Below are positions 7,670 through 15,026 of a stretch of 64,000 nucleotides of DNA, in pieces. Source of the stretch: JAKVBH01 sp049800955. Its GTDB lineage: Bacteria > Pseudomonadota > Alphaproteobacteria > Rhodobacterales > Rhodobacteraceae. The stretch lies in assembly GCF_049800955.1 (NCBI RefSeq), contig NZ_JBNAGA010000002.1, forward strand, positions 1,243,750-1,307,749. Direction: 5' to 3'. The position numbers were made by a program, and so were the translations under genes. Under the pieces are notes generated by a model. That model did no database searches, was not told where the DNA came from, and saw nothing but the letters and a program-made list of their open reading frames with translations. Positions within the stretch are counted from its first letter, which is position 1; each line of letters opens with the position of its first letter.

Positions 7670-9202
7670 TCAGAGCGGGATGTTGTCGTGCTTCTTCCAA
7701 GGCATGGACTGCTTTTTCTTGCGAAGGGCTGCAAAGGCGCGTGCGACGCGTTTGCGTGTCGAACGGGGCTGGATAACCTCATCGATGAACCCGCGCTCGG
7801 CGGCCACGAAGGGATTGGCAAATCGGTCTTCGTATTCAGCAGTATGGGCCGCGAGCTTCTCGGGATCGCCCAGATCAGCGCGATGGATGATCTCTGTTGC
7901 GCCTTTGGCGCCCATGACGGCGATTTCGGAGGTCGGCCATGCGTAATTCACATCCGCGCGGAGGTGTTTCGAGGCCATAACCACGTAGGCGCCGCCGTAG
8001 CTCTTGCGGGTGATGAGCGTCACCTTGGGAACGGTCGCCTCGCCATAGGCAAACAGCAGTTTCGCACCGTGTTTGATGACGCCGCCGTATTCCTGGCTTG
8101 TGCCCGGCAGGAAGCCCGGAACGTCAACAAGGGTCAGGATCGGGATCTCGAAGGCGTCGCAGAAGCGCACGAAGCGTGCGGCTTTCCGGGCGCTGTCGAT
8201 GTCGAGGACACCGGCCAGAACCATGGGCTGGTTTGCAACGACGCCCACAGTCTGGCCTTCGAGGCGGATGAAGCCTGTGATGATGTTCTTGGCGTAGTCT
8301 TCCTGAATTTCGAAGAAATCAGCCTCGTCGCCGATCTTCAGGATCAATTCCTTCATGTCGTAGGGCGTGTTCGGGTTTTCCGGAACCAGCGTATCGAGGC
8401 TGGGCTCTATGCGCAGTGGATCGTCGAAGAAAGGGCGCACCGGGGGTTTTTCGCGGTTGCTGAGCGGCAGAAAGTCAATCAGCCGGCGCGTCTCGGCAAT
8501 GGCTTGTACGTCATTTTCAAAGGCTGCATCTGCGACGGAGCTCTTTTTGGTGTGGGTTGAGGCGCCGCCGAGTTCTTCTGCTGTGACCTGCTCGTTCGTT
8601 ACGGTTTTGACGACGTCGGGGCCGGTCACGAACATGTAGGAGCTGTCTTTCACCATGAAGATGAAGTCGGTCATCGCCGGCGAATAGACCGCACCGCCCG
8701 CACAGGGCCCCATGATGAGCGAGATTTGCGGCACAACCCCGGAGGCCATGATATTGCGCTGGAAGACTTCGCCATACCCTGCGAGGCTATCGACGCCTTC
8801 CTGAATGCGCGCGCCGCCGGAATCGTTGATCCCAATGACCGGCGCGCCGTTTTGCATGGCCATATCCATGATCTTGCAAATCTTCGACGCATGCGTGGCC
8901 GAAACCGAACCACCCAGCACAGTAAAATCCTGGCTGAAGACATAAACCATGCGACCGTTGACCGTGCCCCATCCGGTGACAACGCCGTCGCCTGCCGGGC
9001 GGTTTTTCTCCATGCCGAAATCAGTGCAGCGATGGGAAACAAACATATCGTATTCTTCGAAAGATCCTTCATCGAGAAGTAGCTCGATGCGTTCGCGGGC
9101 CGTGAGCTTGCCTTTGGCGTGCTGACTGTCGACGCGCTTTTGTCCGCCGCCTTGCCGTGCGCTGTCGCGACGGTTCTCAAGCTCTGTCAGGATATCTTTC
9201 AT
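7670..9202 (-). CDS. pccB: Propionyl-CoA carboxylase beta subunit (carboxyltransferase)
   Basis: I choose the ATG at 9202 (MKDILTELENRRDSARQGGG), 510 residues, the normal length for PccB. An upstream in-frame ATG at 9286 would run through the operator site. Two crotonase-like halves are visible, with the oxyanion-hole glycines in QDFTVLGGSVSATHASKI and GPCAGGAVYSPAMTDF (N-half) and in FLPGTSQEYGGVIKHGAKLLFAYGEATVPKV and SYGGAYVVM (C-half). It transfers CO2 from carboxybiotin on PccA to propionyl-CoA. Its promoter region carries TTTGCAAA operators, which fits control by the adjacent ScfR-family regulator. Confidence 0.96.
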   Translation of the reverse strand: MKDILTELENRRDSARQGGGQKRVDSQHAKGKLTARERIELLLDEGSFEEYDMFVSHRCTDFGMEKNRPAGDGVVTGWGTVNGRMVYVFSQDFTVLGGSVSATHASKICKIMDMAMQNGAPVIGINDSGGARIQEGVDSLAGYGEVFQRNIMASGVVPQISLIMGPCAGGAVYSPAMTDFIFMVKDSSYMFVTGPDVVKTVTNEQVTAEELGGASTHTKKSSVADAAFENDVQAIAETRRLIDFLPLSNREKPPVRPFFDDPLRIEPSLDTLVPENPNTPYDMKELILKIGDEADFFEIQEDYAKNIITGFIRLEGQTVGVVANQPMVLAGVLDIDSARKAARFVRFCDAFEIPILTLVDVPGFLPGTSQEYGGVIKHGAKLLFAYGEATVPKVTLITRKSYGGAYVVMASKHLRADVNYAWPTSEIAVMGAKGATEIIHRADLGDPEKLAAHTAEYEDRFANPFVAAERGFIDEVIQPRSTRKRVARAFAALRKKKQSMPWKKHDNIPL

Positions 9203-9269
9203 GTGGGGCGTCCCTTTTGATCTCAGCTTGGGCCGCACCATACTGGCGACGAGGGGCGCTACAAGAAAA

Positions 9270-9320
9270 TTTGGGCAAATTTGCAAATCAGTCTTCTAGA
9301 CCGCATGCAAATTTGCAAAT
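9270..9320. promoter_or_regulatory. TTTGCAAA operator region upstream of pccB
   Basis: Two exact TTTGCAAA palindromes (9280-9287 and 9312-9319, 32 bases apart) are each preceded by a degenerate copy (TTTGGGCAAA at 9270-9279; TGCAAA at 9306-9311). TTTGCAAA is the half of the known PccR site of Rhodobacter sphaeroides (TTTGCAAA-N4-TTTGCAAA). The site lies between divergent pccB and the MFS gene and could control both. Confidence 0.8.
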
Positions 9321-9387
9321 CTGTTAAGTTGATCGCCGGGGTGACGCTTTGGTGGACAACGGTCCGGCCGGGACGTAGCACAATTGA

Positions 9388-10608
9388 ATGAAACAACCGC
9401 CAATCGTACGTTTTCTTGACCCTACGACAGCGCCGCACATCGCGACGCTCATCCTGTTGTCGGGCATGTCCGCCCTTGTGATGAACATTTTTCTGCCGTC
9501 GCTGCCGCGCATGACGGCGTATTTTGAGACTGATTACCGCCTGATGCAGCTTTCTGTCGCAGTCTATCTCGGCGTGAATGCCGTGCTTCAGCTGATCGTG
9601 GGGCCCCTGTCGGACAAGGTGGGGCGGCGGCCTGTGGTCTTGTATGGTGTTGCCTTGTTTGTGCTGGCGACCATCGGGTGTTTGCTGGCGACCAATGTCT
9701 GGATGTTTCTTGCGTTTCGCATGGCGCAGGCGGTCGTCGTTGTGGCGATGGTGCTGTCGCGGGCGGTGGTGCGAGACATGGTCGATCAGGATCAGGCCGC
9801 GTCGATGATCGGGTATGTCACCATGGGCATGGCGGTCGTTCCAATGATTGGCCCGGCCATCGGCGGTGTCCTGGATGAGGCCTTCGGGTGGCAATCCAGT
9901 TTCGTGTTGCTGGCGCTTCTGGGCTGTTTTGTTCTCTGGCTGTCATGGCGCGATCTGGGGGAGACCCACACGCCGTCCGGGCAATCCATGTGGCGGCAAT
10001 TCGCGGAATATCCCGAGTTGCTGCGCAGCCCGCGCTTTTGGGGCTATGCGCTGGCCGCGGCCTGTTCGTCAGGCGCCTTCTTCTCCTATCTCGGCGGCGC
10101 GCCATTTGTCGGGTCAGAGGTTTTTGGTCTGAGCCCTGCAGTGCTGGGCTTTTTCTTCGGCGCGCCTGCGATGGGCTATTTCCTTGGCAATTGGATGTCT
10201 GGCCGGTTTTCCGCCCGGGTCGGGGTCAATCGCATGGTCCTGTGGGGCACCTATATCAATGCGGCTGGCATCATCTTGTCGATCACTTGTTTCTCTCTGG
10301 GGTTCGGGACGCCGCTCGTGTTTTTCGGCTGCATGACGTTTGTCGGTCTCGGCAATGGGATGTCCATCGCCAATGCGACCGCCGGTTTGTTGTCAGTTCG
10401 GCCTCACCTGGCGGGAACGGCGAGCGGTCTTGGTGGCTCGATCATGCTGGGCGGCGGGGCGTGCCTCTCGGCGCTGGCTGGTGCGCTTCTTGCGCCCGAA
10501 ACGGGGGCTTGGCCGCTGCTTTGGCTGCAATTGGCGACGGCATTGGCGGCGATTGTTTCTATTTGGTCGGTGATCCTTCGCGAGAGACAGCTGGGCATTG
10601 GCCGCTGA
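9388..10608 (+). CDS. Bcr/CflA-family MFS drug or metabolite exporter
   Basis: A 406-residue integral membrane protein with about twelve hydrophobic segments. MFS signature A is visible after TM2 (LQLIVGPLSDKVGRRPVVLYGV, near residue 75), and motif C-like glycines occur in TM5 (VVPMIGPAIGGVLDEAFGWQ), typical of 12-TM proton antiporters of the Bcr/CflA group. It is divergent from pccB across the TTTGCAAA region and co-directional with the regulator gene 41 bases downstream. This suggests a link to short-chain acyl metabolism, perhaps acid or acyl export, though that is inference. Confidence 0.88.
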   Translation: MKQPPIVRFLDPTTAPHIATLILLSGMSALVMNIFLPSLPRMTAYFETDYRLMQLSVAVYLGVNAVLQLIVGPLSDKVGRRPVVLYGVALFVLATIGCLLATNVWMFLAFRMAQAVVVVAMVLSRAVVRDMVDQDQAASMIGYVTMGMAVVPMIGPAIGGVLDEAFGWQSSFVLLALLGCFVLWLSWRDLGETHTPSGQSMWRQFAEYPELLRSPRFWGYALAAACSSGAFFSYLGGAPFVGSEVFGLSPAVLGFFFGAPAMGYFLGNWMSGRFSARVGVNRMVLWGTYINAAGIILSITCFSLGFGTPLVFFGCMTFVGLGNGMSIANATAGLLSVRPHLAGTASGLGGSIMLGGGACLSALAGALLAPETGAWPLLWLQLATALAAIVSIWSVILRERQLGIGR

Positions 10609-10609
10609 A

Positions 10610-10639
10610 TTTGCAAACATGCGCGGGCGTGATTGCAAA
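10610..10639 (+). promoter_or_regulatory. pccR: TTTGCAAA repeats just before the regulator gene
   Basis: TTTGCAAA (10610-10617) and ATTGCAAA (10632-10639) are two turns apart and end 10 bases before the GTG start of the regulator. The spacing and sequence suggest autoregulation. AAAGGA (10638-10643) overlaps the second copy and serves as ribosome binding site. Confidence 0.65.
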
Positions 10640-10649
10640 GGATGCTAAT

Positions 10650-12050
10650 GTGGCAGTACAGAAACTCTACGCCGGGGCAAAGCTGCGTGAAGTGAGGACG
10701 CGTCTGGGACTGACGCAGAAAGACTTCGCGGCCAAGCTTGGCGTCTCCTTGCCCTACATCAACCAGATGGAGAACAACAACCGGCCGCTGAGCACGTCTG
10801 TCGTTCTCGCCCTGGTTCAGGAATTTGGCTTTGATGTTGCAGAGCTGAATGCGGGAGAAACAGAGCGGATCGTATCGGATATGCGCGAGGTCTTCGCGGA
10901 TCCGCTGTTCGGGGAGCAGGGGCCAGCGCTGGCCGATCTGAGGCTGACCGCGTCCAATGCCCCAACAGTCGCTCGTGCGATCCTCGAGCTGCACGCGGCC
11001 TATCGTCAAACCCACGAACGTCTTGCCTCCCTCGACGCCGCATTGGGGCGGGAAGGGGGCGCGACCCTACAGCTGAGCGCGTGGGAAGAGGTTCGGGATT
11101 TCTTTCATTATTGCGACAATTACATCGACGCCGTGGATCGTGCGGCGGAACGTTTCGCCGAAACCGCGCCGCGCGGTGATGTGGCGGAAGCGGCCGAGAC
11201 ATGGTTGGCGCGTCAGGGGGTTAGAGTTGAGTACCGCGATACCCAACAGCTGCGCCATTTTGATCGGCATGCCGGACTTCTGACGCTATCGATGCGCACC
11301 GCCCCTGAGACGCGGGTGTTTCAGCTTTTGTTGCAAACAGCCCTGTTGTCGCAGCATCAGTTGTTGCAGGCCACGCTCGATCTGGCACGGTTTCAATCCG
11401 ACACGGCACGAGACATCGCCCTGATTGGTTTGGCCAACTACTTTGCTGGTGCCGCGCTCATGCCCTACGGTGCGTTCCTGCAGGCCGCGCGGGAGACGCG
11501 CCACGATCTGGAACGGCTCGCGACGCGGTTTGGCACCTCGATCGAACAAGTGGCCCACAGGCTTTCGACGCTGCAGCGCCCCGGGGCCAAAGGCATTCCC
11601 TTTTTCTTCGTGCGTGTGGATCAGGCGGGGGCCATCACGAAGCGCCATTCTGCAACGCGCTTGCAATTCGCGCGCTACGGTGGCGGCTGCCCCCTTTGGA
11701 ACGTGCACCGTGCGTTCGAGACACCGGGCCGGTTTCTGAGGCAGCTGGCAGAAACGCCGGACGGGGTGCGTTACATCTCCATTGCGCGGGACATCTCCAA
11801 ATCCGGTGGCAGCTACGGTGCGCCGGTGCGTCGGTATGCGATGGCGTTGGGTTGTGAGATCACACATGCGCAAGCGCTGTGTTATGCGGATGATCTCGAT
11901 CTGGGGGCAGAGGCGACGTTTGAACCAATCGGTATCTCGTGCCGCATTTGTGAGCGGGTGGGATGTCATCAAAGAGCGATCCCCCCGCTCGAACAGCAGG
12001 TGCATATCAACCCCGATCAACGGGATATTCTGCCCTACCGATTGACGTGA
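10650..12050 (+). CDS. pccR: Short-chain fatty acyl-CoA regulator (ScfR/PccR family)
   Basis: A 466-residue cytoplasmic regulator if read from GTG 10650, which has AAAGGA at proper spacing; the frame is open further upstream but overlaps the MFS gene. Residues ~8-62 form an XRE helix-turn-helix (LREVRTRLGLTQKDFAAKLGVSLPYINQMENNNRPLS). The centre matches the IrrE/ImmA-like DUF955 region, and the end is the cysteine-rich ScfR domain (CRICERVGCHQR). In Rhodobacter sphaeroides PccR senses short-chain acyl-CoA and activates pccB. The TTTGCAAA sites at pccB and in front of this gene support that role here. Confidence 0.9.
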   Translation: MAVQKLYAGAKLREVRTRLGLTQKDFAAKLGVSLPYINQMENNNRPLSTSVVLALVQEFGFDVAELNAGETERIVSDMREVFADPLFGEQGPALADLRLTASNAPTVARAILELHAAYRQTHERLASLDAALGREGGATLQLSAWEEVRDFFHYCDNYIDAVDRAAERFAETAPRGDVAEAAETWLARQGVRVEYRDTQQLRHFDRHAGLLTLSMRTAPETRVFQLLLQTALLSQHQLLQATLDLARFQSDTARDIALIGLANYFAGAALMPYGAFLQAARETRHDLERLATRFGTSIEQVAHRLSTLQRPGAKGIPFFFVRVDQAGAITKRHSATRLQFARYGGGCPLWNVHRAFETPGRFLRQLAETPDGVRYISIARDISKSGGSYGAPVRRYAMALGCEITHAQALCYADDLDLGAEATFEPIGISCRICERVGCHQRAIPPLEQQVHINPDQRDILPYRLT

Positions 12051-12056
12051 TGTGGT

Positions 12057-12293
12057 TTACTTGGACAGAGCCTGCCAGATGGCGTCTTTCAGCGCGGCGC
12101 GCCGTTTGCGAAGATCGGTCTCGGCTAGTTGCTCCATGGGTTCCACATTTGTTTCCGCGCGATGAACGGCTCGGTTGAGGTCGTGGTATTCATCGGCCAA
12201 ACGGGCGAAATGCGCGTCGGATTGCTTCAGTTGCGAAATCAATTCCGCCTTGTCGGGAAATTCGGCCACCAGATCGTGTGGTGTATGTGACAT
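12057..12293 (-). CDS. ydcH: DUF465 (YdcH) family protein
   Basis: Started at ATG 12293 (MSHTPHDLVAEFP) because GGAGGAG lies 7 bases before it; the longer frame to 12365 lacks this. 78 residues, mostly two amphipathic helices forming a short antiparallel coiled coil, with the family pattern FPDKAELISQLKQSDAHFARLADEYHDLNRAVHRAE followed by LRKRRAALKDAIWQAL. DUF465 proteins are small helical hairpins of unknown function. It is convergent with pccR, separated by only 6 bases. Confidence 0.88.
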   Translation of the reverse strand: MSHTPHDLVAEFPDKAELISQLKQSDAHFARLADEYHDLNRAVHRAETNVEPMEQLAETDLRKRRAALKDAIWQALSK

Positions 12294-12453
12294 TTCGCTC
12301 CTCCATTCTGTTGTTGCTGGCTTATCATTGGCGCGAGTCGGCTCCGGCGCCATGATGCGGATCAAACCACGCAGGTTTTGGGAAAATCCCTCTGGACACC
12401 GGATAGGCCTGCGTCTAGAACGCGGCTCACCCGAAGGCGTCGCCTTCTCCCGT

Positions 12454-12528
12454 GCCCGGGTAGCTCAGGGGTAGAGCAGTGGATTGAAAATCCTCGTGTC
12501 GGTGGTTCGATTCCGCCCCCGGGCACCA
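12454..12528 (+). tRNA. tRNA-Phe (GAA)
   Basis: A complete cloverleaf with encoded CCA. The acceptor stem GCCCGGG pairs with CCCGGGC, discriminator A. The D-arm is GCTC..GAGC, the anticodon loop TTGAAAA gives anticodon GAA, and the T-arm has GGTTCGATTCC. The anticodon stem has one T-T mismatch. The 3' 45 bases, from the loop to CCA, are duplicated at 29450-29494 and the last 15 at 50981-50995, so this gene is the integration target for the accessory elements downstream. Confidence 0.97.
12484..12528 (+). repeat. attL of element A (tRNA-Phe 3' end)
   Basis: A 45-base direct repeat, identical to 29450-29494. It covers the anticodon loop through CCA, the usual attachment target of tyrosine integrases, and leaves a functional tRNA after integration. 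Confidence 0.93.
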
Positions 12529-12559
12529 TTTAACAAGCTGATATAATTGTTTTTTCTGC

Positions 12560-13675
12560 TCATGACTGATCCTCGTTTCGGTCAGGTTTGACGCTTTTCT
12601 GCAAAGGTTTGACGCTTGCGGCCCGCCTTCGGTTCTCTTCTTCCAATGTCGCCATGGTCTCGCGGTTCTTGTCGGCAAGGTTCGCAGAGCGCGAATAGTG
12701 CCGGGCCATGGACGGTGTTTTCTGCCCTAGAAGGTCCGCGATGCGGCGTTCGTCTAGGCCTGCTTCGCGTAAAGTCGTGGCAACCGTGTGCCGCAAGCCC
12801 TTGAGGGTCAGGCCTTTTTCGATAAGGCCTTCATTCTCAAGGGCGGATTTGAAGCGGTGCCAGACAGTTGAAAAGCCGTTGTAGGTCCATGCTTCGCCAC
12901 GCGAATTGGAAAGAACGGTTTCGGCATCGTGATCCGGCATACGGCCAAGAGCAGCCTGCAACGTCGGACTAACCGGAATCGCGACCTCTTCGCCCGTCTT
13001 GCCGCGCACGCCCCAGATCGTGCCGTCATCAACCTGATCCTTTCGCAATCGAAGAGCGTCGGATGGATCGAGGCCGGTGTTCATCATCAAGGCAAGGGCC
13101 ACGCGCACATGAGGCTTGGCCTTGCCGAGGACCGTATCGCGCTCTTCGATGGTCCAGGGCCGGTTAGCATAGGCGCGGTCGCGTGGTCGGCGCTTCGGGA
13201 TCACGTCTTTCGCAAAGTTCGCCGAGATCAGACCCTTCGGAATGTTGTAGCGAAAGACCTCGCTCAGAAGCGTGCGCACCATGTTTGCCCGCCGCCAACC
13301 GATCTTCTTCGCGGCCTTGTCGTGAATGCCAGCAATCAACGGCGTATCGATCACATGGATTGGCGTGTCACGGATCGCTTCAAGGAAGTCCGCGCACTTT
13401 CGGTAATCACGTCGCGTGGCTTCGGCCAAGTTTTGATAGTGCTCGGTTTCAAAGTAGGACTGGATCAACCCACCAAGCGTTCCGGCTTTCGGTGCCTTCG
13501 CCCGCTGTGCCTCGGCGATGGCACGGATCGTCTCGCATTCAGCGAAGAATTCAGCGGAACCAATGGGCGCGTGGGTAAGGTCAACCTTGTGGCCGGTCTC
13601 GCGGTGATAGCATCGTTGTTTGCCGTGCCGGTCCTTGAAAATCTTGAATCCTTTGACCCGCACCTGTGTCATCAA
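12560..13675 (-). CDS. int: Tyrosine recombinase/integrase of element A
   Basis: A 371-residue tyrosine recombinase: an N-terminal arm-binding region, a SAM-like core-binding domain at ~65-165 (LGGLIQSYFETEHYQNLAEATRRDYRK) and a catalytic domain at ~170-345. The nucleophile sits in MARHYSR near residue 335 and the box II arginine in GLRHT. The usual first arginine (TGLR) reads TGLDPSDALRL, the HxxR histidine is replaced by K (KGLRHT), and the LGH histidine by Q (LGQ). Its position beside the tRNA at one end of the element shows its job: integration at tRNA-Phe. The stop codon is about 30 bases from the tRNA. Confidence 0.92.
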   Translation of the reverse strand: MMTQVRVKGFKIFKDRHGKQRCYHRETGHKVDLTHAPIGSAEFFAECETIRAIAEAQRAKAPKAGTLGGLIQSYFETEHYQNLAEATRRDYRKCADFLEAIRDTPIHVIDTPLIAGIHDKAAKKIGWRRANMVRTLLSEVFRYNIPKGLISANFAKDVIPKRRPRDRAYANRPWTIEERDTVLGKAKPHVRVALALMMNTGLDPSDALRLRKDQVDDGTIWGVRGKTGEEVAIPVSPTLQAALGRMPDHDAETVLSNSRGEAWTYNGFSTVWHRFKSALENEGLIEKGLTLKGLRHTVATTLREAGLDERRIADLLGQKTPSMARHYSRSANLADKNRETMATLEEENRRRAASVKPLQKSVKPDRNEDQS

Positions 13676-13908
13676 AGGCGGTCCAGAATGGTTTCGCGGG
13701 TGTCTGTCAAGGAACCTGACTTCACATCATCAATCCAGAGATCGAGATCACGGCGATCCCAACGAAGTGCACCTTGCATCAACTCAACGGGGCGCACCGG
13801 ACAAGCGGCCTTGAAATGCTTAACCGGCAACCCGGCATAGCTCGCAGCCTCGGACTGCTTCAGCATGCGCTTGTCGATCACGCTGATATTGAGATTGGTC
13901 GTCGCCAT
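13672..13908 (-). CDS. AlpA/excisionase-like helix-turn-helix protein
   Basis: A 78-residue protein whose start region LKQSEAASYAGLPVKHFKA reads as a MerR/AlpA-type winged helix-turn-helix, followed by LRWDRRDLDLWID, the usual second half of excisionase-like proteins. It overlaps the integrase start by 4 bases (ATGA), so it is translationally coupled and most likely directs excision or controls int. It is very short and has no other domain. Confidence 0.75.
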   Translation of the reverse strand: MATTNLNISVIDKRMLKQSEAASYAGLPVKHFKAACPVRPVELMQGALRWDRRDLDLWIDDVKSGSLTDTRETILDRL

Positions 13909-13923
13909 GGCCTGACACCCCCG

Positions 13924-14199
13924 TCAACTCGCCGCCGAACCCTCGGCCCCTTTGACCCTTGTCGCGTTCTTCTGAAACCGTTCCCAGCCGCTCATCGTCA
14001 GCATCTTGGTCTTCGATGAAATCTCCACGAACTCCAGTTTCCCGGTGTTCATGAGTGCGCGAATTTGCGCAGGACTGAGCCCGACGATCTCGCTGAGTTG
14101 TTTGGGAGAGAGAAGACGTTCCTGGGTCAATTTCAGCCTCCACTGCTGGATATGAATGGAATCGCTTGTTCCGCACCTTTTGACATGCTCAGATGGCAA
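13924..14199 (-). CDS. Small helix-turn-helix protein, second excisionase-like gene
   Basis: 91 residues with a helix-turn-helix (LLSPKQLSEIVGLSPAQIRALMNTGKLEFVEISSKTKMLTMSGWERFQ), the MerR/AlpA layout of a recognition helix plus wing. It is 15 bases upstream of the first excisionase-like gene on the same strand, giving an operon of two small HTH genes plus integrase. The N-terminal 25 residues are poor in structure, so the true start may be further in. It is divergent from the XRE regulator gene, with the control region at 14200-14267. Confidence 0.65.
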   Translation of the reverse strand: MPSEHVKRCGTSDSIHIQQWRLKLTQERLLSPKQLSEIVGLSPAQIRALMNTGKLEFVEISSKTKMLTMSGWERFQKNATRVKGAEGSAAS

Positions 14200-14267
14200 T
14201 AGGATAGGAATAACGTCATTTTGTGCAGTTTCGCTCGTTATGACGGTTGCGTCAATGGGAACCTCGT

Positions 14268-14690
14268 ATGCCGCAGGACAATAGGTCAGTTTTCGCTTCT
14301 ATGGGCGCGCGCCTAGCTATCGCGCGCAATGAAGTCGGCCTGACGCAAACAGCCATGGCGGAGGCGATTGGCGTCTCTCATCGGGCCTATCACAGCTACG
14401 AAAAAGGCCAGCGCGGGTTGCCTGTCGAGGCCCTCGTGGCGATGGCGGATCGGTTCGAAGTCGACGCCGCGTGGATATTGCTTGGAACCAGGGCTGTCCG
14501 CGCGGCGCATGACTTCGAGGCGCTGAAGCGGATCGAGACTTCGCTCGATCAGCACCTGAATGAAGAAGACATCAAAATAAAGAGTGAAAAGCGCGGCGCA
14601 ATTGTCGCGCGTTGGTACCAGTCGCATGTCGAGGGGCGGGAAGTAACGGATGATGACGTTCACACTTGGATCGAACTCGTAAGGGAGTAA
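14268..14690 (+). CDS. XRE-family repressor-like regulator
   Basis: 140 residues from ATG 14268 (MPQDNRSV); a TTG 21 bases upstream is possible but weaker. Residues ~12-65 form a phage-repressor-type helix-turn-helix (LAIARNEVGLTQTAMAEAIGVSHRAYHSYEKGQRGLP), followed by a helical tail. It is divergent from the int/xis operon, which suggests control of excision. It leads the strand that also encodes the restriction-modification genes, and could also delay restriction after transfer, though no operator could be identified. Confidence 0.8.
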   Translation: MPQDNRSVFASMGARLAIARNEVGLTQTAMAEAIGVSHRAYHSYEKGQRGLPVEALVAMADRFEVDAAWILLGTRAVRAAHDFEALKRIETSLDQHLNEEDIKIKSEKRGAIVARWYQSHVEGREVTDDDVHTWIELVRE

Positions 14691-14694
14691 GCAA

Positions 14695-14991
14695 ATGCAA
14701 AAACCAAGCGACCAATGGAAGAAACTGCGCCGGGCCTCTTTGGAGCGCGTGCGCCGCAATATCGTTGCACCACTGGAGCCGCTCCATCTAGTCTTGCTAG
14801 CGGCTAGTGCGCTCTATCTAATCGGTTTTCTAAGGCTGACCTTCGCGGGTCAACCCTATGACTTTACGTGGATATCCGGTGCAGGCATCCTCGCCATGGC
14901 TCTCTCCGGCCTTCTAGTGCCAATCCTAACCGGCTCCGTCCTAACGCTGCATTTTACCAGCCGAAGGCTTGACCGCCTGATATCCAACTGA
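14695..14991 (+). CDS. Small membrane protein, unknown
   Basis: 98 residues with a basic N-terminal 25 (MQKPSDQWKKLRRASLERVRRN) and two hydrophobic segments (LHLVLLAASALYLIGFL and ISGAGILAMALSGLLVPILTG), ending in a basic tail. It starts 4 bases after the XRE gene stop and 35 bases before hsdM, so it is probably cotranscribed with both. I do not recognise a family. A two-TM protein between a regulator and a restriction operon could be an unrelated hitchhiker or a membrane effector. Confidence 0.6.
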   Translation: MQKPSDQWKKLRRASLERVRRNIVAPLEPLHLVLLAASALYLIGFLRLTFAGQPYDFTWISGAGILAMALSGLLVPILTGSVLTLHFTSRRLDRLISN

Positions 14992-15026
14992 CGACCCAAT
15001 TTCATACCGAGTAGAAAGAATTTCGA

